From the NCBI GenBank assembly GCA_014804225.1, contig JAAVAF010000046.1, positions 2,358 through 20,465 on the forward strand: a DNA stretch of 18,108 nt, written 5' to 3'. This document shows positions 1 through 6,425 of the stretch, piece by piece (the first letter of the stretch is position 1; each line of letters begins with the position of its first letter). The DNA is from Lachnospiraceae bacterium (lineage in GTDB: Bacteria; Bacillota; Clostridia; Lachnospirales; Lachnospiraceae). The position numbers were made by a program, and so were the translations under genes. Below the pieces are notes generated by a model, which ran no database searches, was not told where the DNA came from, and saw only the letters and a program-made list of their open reading frames with translations.

Positions 1-165
1 AATATCGGTGAAGTTACCATTACGGGTGATTACATAAACGGCACGGGTGGTCCCATCATCGAGATTCGTACAGACAATGCGCATATTAAGCCACAGCTTG
101 AAGAAGAGCAAAAACCGGTGTTGGAAAAACCAAAAGTAGAGGAGCATAACTTCTATGAGTTTTAA
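1..165 (+). CDS. C-terminal end of an unidentified protein (5' truncated)
   Basis: Frame 1 is open from the window edge to TAA at 163-165 and gives 54 residues, starting NIGEVTITGDYINGTGG and ending in a charged, proline-rich tail (LEEEQKPVLEKPKVEEHNFYEF). The alternating beta-strand/glycine pattern (EVTITGDY, IIEIRTDNAHI) resembles the last rungs of a DUF4097-type beta-strand-repeat surface protein, but too little is present to assign a family. Its stop overlaps the start of the next gene by 11 bases, which indicates translational coupling and one operon. It is certainly coding in character; the function is unknown. Confidence 0.6.
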   Translation, partial: NIGEVTITGDYINGTGGPIIEIRTDNAHIKPQLEEEQKPVLEKPKVEEHNFYEF

Positions 166-802
166 TGTAAAAAACCTGAATTGGTTTGCACGTCCGCCAA
201 AGTTTAAAAAGCGTATGGTGTTTATGATGGGCGGTGTGGTCATGATGGGTTTTGGCTTATCCTTGCTTCGTGATATCAATCTTGGCACGGATACCTGTTC
301 TTGCTTTACGCAGGGAATTAACAATTTCCTTCCGCTCAGTTTTGGTACATGCCTTGTGTTGTTTCATATCGTGACGTTGTGTTTTGTACTGCGCTATGAC
401 ATCAGCAGAATTGGTTTCGGAACGATTGGTAATATGTTCTTTTTGGGTTACATTTCCGATTTTTTCAAGTGGCTTTGGTCGGTGGTGCTGCCGAGTGATT
501 TTTTTGCGCATACGGCAACAAGATACATACTTTTAGTGCCGGCGCTTGCGATTTTTATGTTGGGCGCCGCGGCTTATATGTGTTCGGGACTTGGGGCGTC
601 TCCGTTTGACGCGCTTCCATTCATTATTTCGGACCACATCAAAAAGCTTCCGTTTAAGGCAGTGCGGATTTTGTGGGATTTATTTTTTATGATAATGGGC
701 ATGATACTTGGAGGAGATTTTGGTATCGTGACAATTCTGTCGGCATTCTGTTTGGGACCAGTAATCTCTTGGGTGCAGAAAAAGCTGGAGGTTCTGATAT
801 AA
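155..802 (+). CDS. YczE/YyaS/YitT-type integral membrane protein
   Basis: A 215-residue, very hydrophobic protein with about five membrane-spanning segments (roughly residues 20-40, 60-80, 88-110, 122-146 and 170-205). Short basic loops (KFKKR at 16-20, KKLPFK near 163) suggest cytoplasmic faces. The pattern GFGLSLLRDINLGTDTCSCF near the first segment and MCSGLGASPFDALPF near the fourth is the repeated G-G-x-D/P-hydrophobic signature of the YczE/YitT family (COG2364-like). Members are predicted membrane proteins, sometimes thought to be transporters, with no settled substrate. The start at 155 has an AGGAG about 10 bases upstream and overlaps the previous gene, so coupled translation is likely. 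The methyltransferase gene starts 3 bases after its stop. The family call is from memory of the pattern; function is unknown. Confidence 0.7.
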   Translation: MSFNVKNLNWFARPPKFKKRMVFMMGGVVMMGFGLSLLRDINLGTDTCSCFTQGINNFLPLSFGTCLVLFHIVTLCFVLRYDISRIGFGTIGNMFFLGYISDFFKWLWSVVLPSDFFAHTATRYILLVPALAIFMLGAAAYMCSGLGASPFDALPFIISDHIKKLPFKAVRILWDLFFMIMGMILGGDFGIVTILSAFCLGPVISWVQKKLEVLI

Positions 803-805
803 TTC

Positions 806-1612
806 ATGACAAAGCTTGAGGAATATTACAATAAATTTAATGAAGAAAAGCGATTAAACTCGCGGCACGGTCAGGTGGAGTATCGCGTTTCGATGAAGTA
901 TATACACGAATATCTTGACAGGGCAGCCGCGGGGCAAAAAGATGCGGCTGCCCTGCATAATATTAAGCTTTTGGACATCGGTGCGGGAACGGGAAGATAC
1001 AGCGTCGCGCTTGCAAACGAGGGGTATGATGTGACCGCGGTTGAGTTAGTCAAGTATAACCTCGGGATATTAAAGAAAAAGGCAAGCTCTGTGCGCGCGA
1101 TACAGGGAAACGCCCTGAATTTAAAAAAGTTAGAGGACGAAAGCTTTGACGTGACGCTTTTGTTTGGACCAATGTACCATTTATTTGGTTTTGCAGATAA
1201 AAATAAGGCGCTTGGAGAGGCAAAGCGCGTCACCAAAAAAGGCGGCGTTATTTTGGTGGCGTATTGTATGAATGAATACAGTGTAATCACATATGGCTTC
1301 AAGGAACGTCATATTTTAGAGTGTATGCAGAAGGGACAGTTTACACAGGATTTTAAGACCGTCTCAGCCCCGGAGATGCTTTATGATTATATGCGCATCG
1401 AAGAGATTGACGCGTTGAATAAAGCACAGGAGTTAGAGCGAATCAAGATCATTTCGCCCGACGGTGCGGCAAATTACATACGTCCGTTTTTGAATCAACT
1501 CTCCGAGGAAGAGTTTGAGGCGTTTGTGCAGTATCAGATGTCCGTCTGCGAGCGTGCGGATTTAATCGGCGCGGGGGCGCATACAGTTGATATATTGATA
1601 AAAAAGAATTGA
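806..1612 (+). CDS. Class I SAM-dependent methyltransferase
   Basis: A 268-residue soluble protein. The SAM-binding motif I is LLDIGAGTGRYS at residues 55-66, followed by the acidic residue at the end of strand beta 2 (E80 in DVTAVE). Motif II/III elements are FDVTLLFGPMYHL at 114-126 and RVTKKGGVILVAY at 141-153. This is the Rossmann-fold Methyltransf_11/25 type. The carboxy third (about 160-268) is a helical cap that probably sets substrate choice; the substrate (small molecule, tRNA or protein) cannot be read from the sequence. The GPMYHL segment is common in clostridial orphan methyltransferases. The gene lies 3 bases behind the membrane protein gene and 35 bases before the TPR/DUF4125 gene, so it is probably co-transcribed. 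Fold assignment is firm; function is open. Confidence 0.88.
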   Translation: MTKLEEYYNKFNEEKRLNSRHGQVEYRVSMKYIHEYLDRAAAGQKDAAALHNIKLLDIGAGTGRYSVALANEGYDVTAVELVKYNLGILKKKASSVRAIQGNALNLKKLEDESFDVTLLFGPMYHLFGFADKNKALGEAKRVTKKGGVILVAYCMNEYSVITYGFKERHILECMQKGQFTQDFKTVSAPEMLYDYMRIEEIDALNKAQELERIKIISPDGAANYIRPFLNQLSEEEFEAFVQYQMSVCERADLIGAGAHTVDILIKKN

Positions 1613-1647
1613 TAGGAATGTTGATGGAAAGGTGTTGAGGGATTGTT

Positions 1648-4600
1648 ATGAACATCAATCAGGTGATGATGGAGTTGGATAAACTTTTTTCAGAGGAGCG
1701 TATCGGAGAAGTGCCGCAGTTTTTGGAAACACATATCGACGAGGCGCTTGCAGAAAATGACAAAAATGCACAGCTTACGTTATATAATGAATGCATCGGG
1801 TTTTATAGGGAAACAGGCAGCTATGATAAGTCGATTGAGAACTGTCAAAAAGCAATTGCGCTTATGCAGGAGATGGGCTTACAAGGTACAATGCCCTATG
1901 CGACGACACTGCTAAATATTGCAAACGCGCATCGTGCGGCGGGACGCTTAGAGGAGTCGCTTGGCTTTTACAATCAGGTGCGTCCGATTTATATGGAGAA
2001 GCTGAAAGCGGATGATATGTATTTTGCGGGATTATACAACAATATGAGTCTGCTCTACCAGGAGATGGGCGATTTTGCTGCTGCAAAGGAGCAGCTTGAA
2101 AATGCACTTGCAATCGTGACGGGCAAAGAAGGCGCACAGTTTGAGGTGGCTGTCACGCAGGCAAATCTTGCCAATACCTGTATTGAGCTTGGTCAGGACA
2201 GTGAGGCAAAGGAGCGGGCGGAGGAGGCGATCCGGATCTTTGAGGAGATCGGCGTTGATGACGCGCATTACAGTGCGGCACTGTCCGCGCTCGGAAGCCT
2301 TTACTATATGGACAAGGATTATTTAAACGCCCTTGATGCGATGGAGAAGAGCAGAAGCTGTGTTGCAAAGTATTTGGGGGCTGAAAACATTCAGTATCAG
2401 AGGCTGAGCGACAATATTGAAATTATTCGGGAAAAGATGAGCGCAGAGGCGGCTAAGATACCAACAGAGGTAACAGAGACGCCAACGGCGTATGCAGCGG
2501 ACAAAACACAAAAGGAGGAAAAAGACCCTGACCCTCCGGCGGACAATGATGAGATTGACAGAATCCTTGGAATTGATATTGATAATGATGGTTGGGCATC
2601 GGTGATTAAGGCCGGAAAGGATAAAGACAACAGCGAAAAGGAAGAGATTGCGCAGACACAGACAGCGGCAGTTTCTGAGGAGGAGAACGACATGAAGAAA
2701 AAGGAACCGGTAAGTCCGGCAGACGGTGTGAGCAAATTTAATATCAGTCAGGCATTTGCCGATATTAAGGCGGCTGCAAAGGAGAAGCTGCAAAAGCAGC
2801 ACATCAATAAGGAGCCGCATCAGGAAGAGATGCCGTTTGGCGGAAATGATGCGGGTGCAGCACAAAATAAAGATAGCGAAGAGGCGCCTAAGGATGCATA
2901 TGATGAGGATAAGGCAGTTGATGCTATGATAACGGAGGTCATGGAGGAGATTGCGTTTGAAGTTGAGGAGGACGTTGCTAGTGAGGCGTCTGCACAGGAC
3001 GAGGAGGTTTTGGAGTCCGATGATGTGATCACAGAGGCAGAAGCGGTGTATGACGATGCTATTGCAGAGGAAGAGCCAAACATGCCGGAGATGAATATTT
3101 CGACGGACGAAACGCCGTATATGGCGGAAATGGATAATTCGGCAGAGGAAGAACCGAACATGCCGGAGACCGATCTTTCGATGGAGGAAACGCTACAGGA
3201 GGAAACGCCTCATTCGGAGGAAACGCCTCATTCGGAGGAAACGCCTCATCCGGAGGAAACGGATATTTCGGAGGGAGAAATTGCTTCTGACAATGCGGAA
3301 CATGCAGGTACAGACAATGAGGATAAGGCAGCAGAAGATACGGCTGCTGATGAAATGATAGAAGCGCAAGATGACAGCGATGAGCGTAAGGAAGAGAGCA
3401 CGCTAAGTGAGGCTGAGGGCGAGACAGAAGAGTTAGACGAGACTTACGAAGATTTGACGCCAGGTATCATGGGCTTAGAGCTTTGCCGCATCTATTATGA
3501 GAAGTATGGTAAACCTATGATTTCGGAAATGTTTCCCGAGTATGAGTCGCAAATTGCAGTAGGACTTGTGGGAAAAGGCTCCGACTGCTTTGGATTTGAT
3601 GATAAACAGTCAATAGACCACGACTTTGGTCCACGTTTTATCATGTGGGTTACCAAGGAAGTTTATGACAAAATCGGCAGTGCACTTCAGGAAGCGTATG
3701 AGCAACTGCCAAACGAATTTATGAGCATAAAGCGCATCGAAACATTCCACGGTAAGGACAGAGCGGGCGTTATGGTCATTGAGGACTTTTATAAGAATAC
3801 GCTTGGTTTTGATTTGATTGGAGCACTCAAAAGCGGGGAAACCGGAATGCCGCAGATCAAGAGCTGGCTTGCGGTGAACGATTATGCGCTTGCGGCAGCG
3901 GTAAACGGCGCAGTTTTTCGAGATGATGAGGGAATCTTTACCTCCTATAGAGAATTGTTGATGCAATACTATCCGAAAGCTGTCTGGTATCGCAAAATAG
4001 CACAGGCGTGTGCACTTTTTTCACAGAACGGTCAGTACAATCTGCCGCGTATGAGAAACCGTGGACAGCTTGTGGCGGCGGAGCTTGCAAAGGCAGAGTG
4101 CGTAAAACAGGCGATGAAGCTGTATTATCTGCTAAACAGAAAATACGCGCCGCATGACAAATGGTTGTTTAAGGCACTACCTGACAATCCTGATATGGTA
4201 ATCGACGAGGAGGGGATGCAGTCCTGCAAGAGTGTACCGCAGCTTGTTGAGGAAATCAGCCTGATGAGTGCCAGAAAGAAACAGGAGACAGAGCTTACAA
4301 TCGCAATCGAGTCGCTTGCAGTCATTTTTGCAAATGAATTGGAGCGTCAGAACATCGTCGGAGATGCTCAGCTATATCTTGATGCCAATACAGCGGAGCT
4401 TACCGCAAAAAGCGACGCGCTTCTGACAGCAGTTGTGGCAAACACACCGGTTATCACAGCGCTTTCCCTCGCAATTGCCAAGGCAGAGTTTGAGGCGTTT
4501 GATAAAGTACAAAACGAAGGCGGCCGTGCAAGCTGCCAGAACAACTGGCCGACTTTTAAAGTGATGCGTATGAGTCAGTACATGACGTGGGACGAGGATA

Positions 4601-5067
4601 TGCTGCTGCAATATCTGTATGAGTTTAAGACAAATTATGCAAACGGCAGAAACATGATTGAGGAAAAGTATGCGCGCATGATGGCGTCAACGGCACCTGA
4701 GGAGTATGAGCAGTTCGCAGACCGTCTTCCCGAGATTGCGGCGGAAAAACGCCAAATTATGGAGGAGATTATTGCATTACAGGTAAAATGGATGGAGGAG
4801 TTTGCTGCGGAGTATCCCAAACTTGCAGGGAACGCCCGCACAATCCATACTGCGGAAGATTTACCCGACGACACCTCCTATGAAACGTATCTGCGCGGCG
4901 AGCTTGGCACCTATTCCGATAAAATGCTCGAGATGTACGGAAGATACATTGTCGAGTACGCGAAAAGCGGGAAAAGCGTGACAAGGGAAATTATGGAAAA
5001 TACGATTAAGTTTTACGGGTATGAGAGTTTTGAAGAGGCGGAGAGTAAGGAAGTGCTAGGGCAGTAA
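1648..5067 (+). CDS. Giant TPR - acidic linker - DUF4037 - DUF4125 fusion protein
   Basis: 1139 residues in three visible parts. (1) Residues about 1-265 are tetratricopeptide repeats (LLNIANAHRAAGRLEESL, LYNNMSLLYQEMGDFAAAK, ANLANTCIELGQDSEAKER, ALSALGSLYYMDKDYLNAL), a protein-binding superhelix. (2) Residues about 266-605 are a very acidic, probably disordered linker with short EETPHS repeats. (3) From about 606, GLELCRIYYEKYGKPM opens a DUF4037-like domain; GKGSDCFGFDD (642-652) followed by SIDHDFG (655-661) matches the G-S-x-D plus D-x-D pattern of nucleotidyltransferase-fold proteins. Residues about 930-1135 are DUF4125, marked by GGRASCQNNWPTF (958-970), MSQYMTWDEDML and GRNMIEEKYARMM. 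DUF4037 and DUF4125 are usually separate or paired without a TPR part; neither has a settled function. No signal peptide or membrane segment is visible, so it should be cytoplasmic. The ATG at 1648 follows a weak GAGGG element. The gene is last in its operon, before the hairpin at 5099. Confidence 0.8.
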   Translation: MNINQVMMELDKLFSEERIGEVPQFLETHIDEALAENDKNAQLTLYNECIGFYRETGSYDKSIENCQKAIALMQEMGLQGTMPYATTLLNIANAHRAAGRLEESLGFYNQVRPIYMEKLKADDMYFAGLYNNMSLLYQEMGDFAAAKEQLENALAIVTGKEGAQFEVAVTQANLANTCIELGQDSEAKERAEEAIRIFEEIGVDDAHYSAALSALGSLYYMDKDYLNALDAMEKSRSCVAKYLGAENIQYQRLSDNIEIIREKMSAEAAKIPTEVTETPTAYAADKTQKEEKDPDPPADNDEIDRILGIDIDNDGWASVIKAGKDKDNSEKEEIAQTQTAAVSEEENDMKKKEPVSPADGVSKFNISQAFADIKAAAKEKLQKQHINKEPHQEEMPFGGNDAGAAQNKDSEEAPKDAYDEDKAVDAMITEVMEEIAFEVEEDVASEASAQDEEVLESDDVITEAEAVYDDAIAEEEPNMPEMNISTDETPYMAEMDNSAEEEPNMPETDLSMEETLQEETPHSEETPHSEETPHPEETDISEGEIASDNAEHAGTDNEDKAAEDTAADEMIEAQDDSDERKEESTLSEAEGETEELDETYEDLTPGIMGLELCRIYYEKYGKPMISEMFPEYESQIAVGLVGKGSDCFGFDDKQSIDHDFGPRFIMWVTKEVYDKIGSALQEAYEQLPNEFMSIKRIETFHGKDRAGVMVIEDFYKNTLGFDLIGALKSGETGMPQIKSWLAVNDYALAAAVNGAVFRDDEGIFTSYRELLMQYYPKAVWYRKIAQACALFSQNGQYNLPRMRNRGQLVAAELAKAECVKQAMKLYYLLNRKYAPHDKWLFKALPDNPDMVIDEEGMQSCKSVPQLVEEISLMSARKKQETELTIAIESLAVIFANELERQNIVGDAQLYLDANTAELTAKSDALLTAVVANTPVITALSLAIAKAEFEAFDKVQNEGGRASCQNNWPTFKVMRMSQYMTWDEDMLLQYLYEFKTNYANGRNMIEEKYARMMASTAPEEYEQFADRLPEIAAEKRQIMEEIIALQVKWMEEFAAEYPKLAGNARTIHTAEDLPDDTSYETYLRGELGTYSDKMLEMYGRYIVEYAKSGKSVTREIMENTIKFYGYESFEEAESKEVLGQ
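3199..3261 (+). repeat. In-frame 18-bp tandem repeat (EETPHS/EETPHP units)
   Basis: Three 18-base units, GAGGAAACGCCTCATTCG or one change from it, lie head to tail at 3199-3216, 3217-3234 and 3235-3252, with a half unit at 3253-3261. They encode EETPHS, EETPHS, EETPHP and EET within the acidic linker of the TPR/DUF4125 protein. Units one and two are identical at the base level, which points to recent slippage expansion. Because the unit is a multiple of three, copy changes alter linker length without breaking the frame. A looser longer repeat (EEPNMPE about 35 residues apart) lies just upstream. Confidence 0.9.
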
Positions 5068-5098
5068 ATTGTATAAACCATAAGAATATGGACAAAAT

Positions 5099-5134
5099 AA
5101 AAATGCAACATTTTTTATAAAATGTTGCATTTTT
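5099..5134. terminator. Bidirectional hairpin terminator after the TPR/DUF4125 gene
   Basis: A perfect 16-bp inverted repeat (AAAAATGCAACATTTT core, 5099-5114 with 5119-5134) closes a 4-base TTAT loop and has A and T tracts on its two flanks. It lies 31 bases after the stop of the upstream gene and beyond the 3' end of the minus-strand recombinase, so it can end both transcripts. The same sequence recurs, less perfectly, at 5918-5951, where a terminator is not expected, so it may have a second role as a recombination site. Confidence 0.75.
5100..5133. repeat. Palindromic repeat A flanking the recombinase (candidate recombination site)
   Basis: Left arm AAAATGCAACA (5100-5110), 12-base spacer TTTTTTATAAAA (5111-5122), right arm TGTTGCATTTT (5123-5133); the arms are perfect inverted copies. 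Repeat B at 5918-5951 has an identical left arm, a spacer of the same length and a right arm with one change, and both are followed within one base by GCG. Two 11-bp inverted arms around a short spacer is the general form of a tyrosine recombinase core site. It overlaps the hairpin that serves as terminator, which is the competing explanation for this copy. Confidence 0.55.
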
Positions 5135-5236
5135 GCGTTCAATTTGTTCTTACAACTTATATATCGGAACAATTTAAAAATACTTTAGCACTTTTTTTAT
5201 TTTATTTTGTGATGTAAATTTGCGGCCATGTACGGA

Positions 5237-5821
5237 TTAAAGATTGACCTGTAGAAATACTGCGTCGCGCTCGTCCTGACGAATTCCGAGATACCGCTGC
5301 GTGACGAGAAACGAGGAATGATTGTAGATTTCCATAAGCATAATCGAGTCAGTGCCCGATTGATAGGCAAAGTAACCGAAGGTTTTTCGCAAGGAATGAC
5401 AGCTGATGTGTTCTTCAAGTCCTGTTTCTAAGGCAGCTTTTTTGATAATTCGGTATGCCTGTATCCGCCCGATTGGCTGATTCTGTGTTTTCTGGCTTGC
5501 AAAGATGTAGTTCTGACCAGAAAACATGGAGAGGGGCAGATGTTCCATCAATTGTGACAGGGCATTTGTCGCGGCATTGTTCAGCGCAATCGCGCTGTAT
5601 TTTCCTGTTTTTTGCTCATGCAGTTCGATATGTGTCTTGAAACGATTGGTAGAAAAATTGTACACATCCGACCATTTCAGGGATAGGATATCGCTGATTC
5701 GCAGTGCAGTATTTAAACCGATGACAATCAGCGCATAATTTCTGTAATTGTTCTTTTTCAGATAATAATTCTTAAATTCTTTCAGCATTTTCTTATCTTT
5801 AATTGGTATTGTAGTACTCAT
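5237..5821 (-). CDS. Short tyrosine recombinase of FimB/FimE size
   Basis: 194 residues when begun at the ATG complementary to 5819-5821, which has GGAGG five bases upstream; an in-frame ATG 21 bases earlier lacks a site and is less likely. The phage-integrase catalytic set is complete: R41 (NTALRISDILSLKW), K71 (HEQKTGK), H142 and R145 (CHSLRKTFGYFA), H168 (MEIYNHSS) and the nucleophile Y177 (TQRYLGI). The usual amino-terminal SAM-like arm-binding domain is missing, as in the DNA invertases FimB and FimE (about 200 residues), so it is more like a local switch enzyme than a phage integrase. It is transcribed away from csrA and toward the convergent hairpin at 5099. Nearly identical palindromes lie outside both its ends (5100-5133 and 5918-5951). 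No other mobile-element gene is nearby. The enzyme class is firm; what it recombines is inference. Confidence 0.88.
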   Translation of the reverse strand: MSTTIPIKDKKMLKEFKNYYLKKNNYRNYALIVIGLNTALRISDILSLKWSDVYNFSTNRFKTHIELHEQKTGKYSAIALNNAATNALSQLMEHLPLSMFSGQNYIFASQKTQNQPIGRIQAYRIIKKAALETGLEEHISCHSLRKTFGYFAYQSGTDSIMLMEIYNHSSFLVTQRYLGIRQDERDAVFLQVNL

Positions 5822-5909
5822 AAAATCCTCCCATTTTTTCATTCAGCATAGTCAAAATGTGACAGCAGTTCAAGGATTGACAGACCATAGAAGGTCTTTT
5901 TGCAAAAAA

Positions 5910-5937
5910 TTGTTAATAAAATGCAACATTTTATAAA
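5910..5937 (+). promoter_or_regulatory. Possible sigma-A promoter for the CsrA-family gene, overlapping palindrome B
   Basis: TTGTTA at 5910-5915, a 16-base spacer, and TATAAA at 5932-5937. The fit is moderate and the region is very AT-rich, so chance matches are likely. It lies about 70 bases before the csrA start, and its -10 element falls in the spacer of palindrome B. If real, recombination or protein binding at that palindrome would directly affect csrA transcription. Confidence 0.35.
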
Positions 5938-5951
5938 AAGTGTTACATTTT
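5918..5951. repeat. Palindromic repeat B flanking the recombinase (candidate recombination site)
   Basis: Left arm AAAATGCAACA (5918-5928), 12-base spacer TTTTATAAAAAG (5929-5940), right arm TGTTACATTTT (5941-5951), which is one base from a perfect inverted copy. It repeats palindrome A (5100-5133) in the same orientation, 818 bases away. It lies between two divergent genes, where no terminator is needed, so a recombination site or operator is the simpler reading. Being nearly symmetric, the pair could in principle support either inversion or deletion of the recombinase segment. Confidence 0.6.
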
Positions 5952-6007
5952 GCGAAAAACGGCAGAATGAAATTTCAGTCAGGCAGATACTGCAAGGAGG
6001 TAGTGCG

Positions 6008-6205
6008 ATGCTTCGATTATCCGTTACAAAAAATGAGTACCTTATGATTGGTAAAGACGTAAGACTTACCTTTCTCGGGAGTAATGACAGATCATTAAAA
6101 ATTATGATTGATGCTCCGAAGGAAATCAATATTGCACGAGGAAAAGCGATTGAGAAGCGTGCGATGGAACAGGAAACTGCCGCAGACAGAGATTGGTTTG
6201 ACTAA
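6008..6205 (+). CDS. csrA: CsrA-family RNA-binding translational regulator, divergent
   Basis: 65 residues from the ATG at 6008, which has a full AAGGAGG at 5994-6000, seven bases away; the longer open frame from 5900 lacks such a site. MIGKDVRLTFLG, KIMIDAPKEI and NIAR align with the beta strands and the VHRE region of CsrA. L4 and R44, key RNA contacts in the family, are kept. The first strand is unusual: family members read LTRKxGE or LTRRxGE, while this one reads LSVTKNE, so the conserved arginine pair at 6-7 is replaced by V and T, and the tail after 50 is short and acidic (EQETAADRDWFD). CsrA dimers bind ANGGA in mRNA leaders and block ribosomes; in Bacillus the target is flagellin mRNA and the antagonist is FliW. 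No fliW is in this window. There is no terminator between this gene and the flagellin 220 bases on. Confidence 0.85.
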   Translation: MLRLSVTKNEYLMIGKDVRLTFLGSNDRSLKIMIDAPKEINIARGKAIEKRAMEQETAADRDWFD

Positions 6206-6352
6206 TCTTTTTAATAACTGTTAATAACCGTGGGCATCTAAAGCTGTGAGAGGCGCCAATGGCTAAGGAGGTCTGCGGATTATTATAGACAATCATTCAG
6301 AATGCAGCAAAACACTGAATGATATTACAACTAAATATGGAATCATAAAAAC

Positions 6353-6369
6353 GGGCAACGGATATGCCC
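6353..6369 (+). promoter_or_regulatory. CsrA binding hairpin (upstream site) in flagellin 1 leader
   Basis: GGGCA (6353-6357) pairs with TGCCC (6365-6369), exposing the 7-base loop ACGGATA, whose first five bases ACGGA match the CsrA ANGGA consensus. Loop presentation is the preferred form for CsrA. It lies 50 bases upstream of the site at the ribosome binding site, like the two-site arrangement of the Bacillus subtilis hag leader. Confidence 0.6.
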
Positions 6370-6411
6370 ACATCACGCAGGCGGATTGTAGTGAATCCAA
6401 ATGCAGATTAC

Positions 6412-6418
6412 ATGGAGG
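6412..6418 (+). promoter_or_regulatory. Ribosome binding site overlapping a CsrA site, flagellin 1
   Basis: ATGGAGG at 6412-6418 combines the Shine-Dalgarno GGAGG (6414-6418, seven bases before the ATG) with the CsrA motif ATGGA (6412-6416). CsrA bound here would exclude the ribosome. The same heptamer with the same spacing to the start occurs at flagellin 2 (8315-8321). Confidence 0.65.
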
Positions 6419-6425
6419 TAATACT

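Larger units (their letters stand above)
6206..6425 (+). promoter_or_regulatory. Structured flagellin leader with several CsrA-type sites
   Basis: The 220-base gap between csrA and flagellin 1 has no open frame but carries three inverted repeats (6292-6300 with 6315-6323; 6353-6357 with 6365-6369; 6383-6387 with 6394-6398). It has four ANGGA motifs, at 6265, 6337, 6358 and 6412, the last two placed in a hairpin loop and over the Shine-Dalgarno. A tandem TTAATAAC pair is at 6211-6228. I could not find a convincing sigma-28 promoter: TAAA at 6239 with GCCAATGG at 6255 has only 12 bases between, where 15 are expected. The transcript may therefore come from the csrA promoter or from a promoter of unrecognised form. 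Confidence 0.6.

Noticed and set aside
2323..2865. 180-residue open frame on the minus strand within the TPR/DUF4125 gene
   Set aside because: It is an antisense shadow of a strongly supported gene, with cysteine/arginine-rich composition and no family resemblance or start signals.
3199..3261. CRISPR-like array
   Set aside because: Units are contiguous without spacers and in frame in a coding region; the same reasoning excludes 16807-16851.
5237..5821. Recombinase as sign of a prophage or integrative element
   Set aside because: It has no arm-binding domain, and no phage, conjugation, relaxase or tRNA attachment feature is in the neighbourhood.
5900..6007. Upstream extension of the CsrA frame adding 36 residues from an ATG at 5900
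   Set aside because: The ATG at 6008 has a perfect AAGGAGG at ideal spacing and matches the universal CsrA start ML; the extension passes through palindrome B and is not CsrA-like.
6239..6262. TAAA...GCCAATGG as a sigma-28 promoter for flagellin 1
   Set aside because: The spacer is 12 rather than 15 bases and the -10 half has three mismatches.
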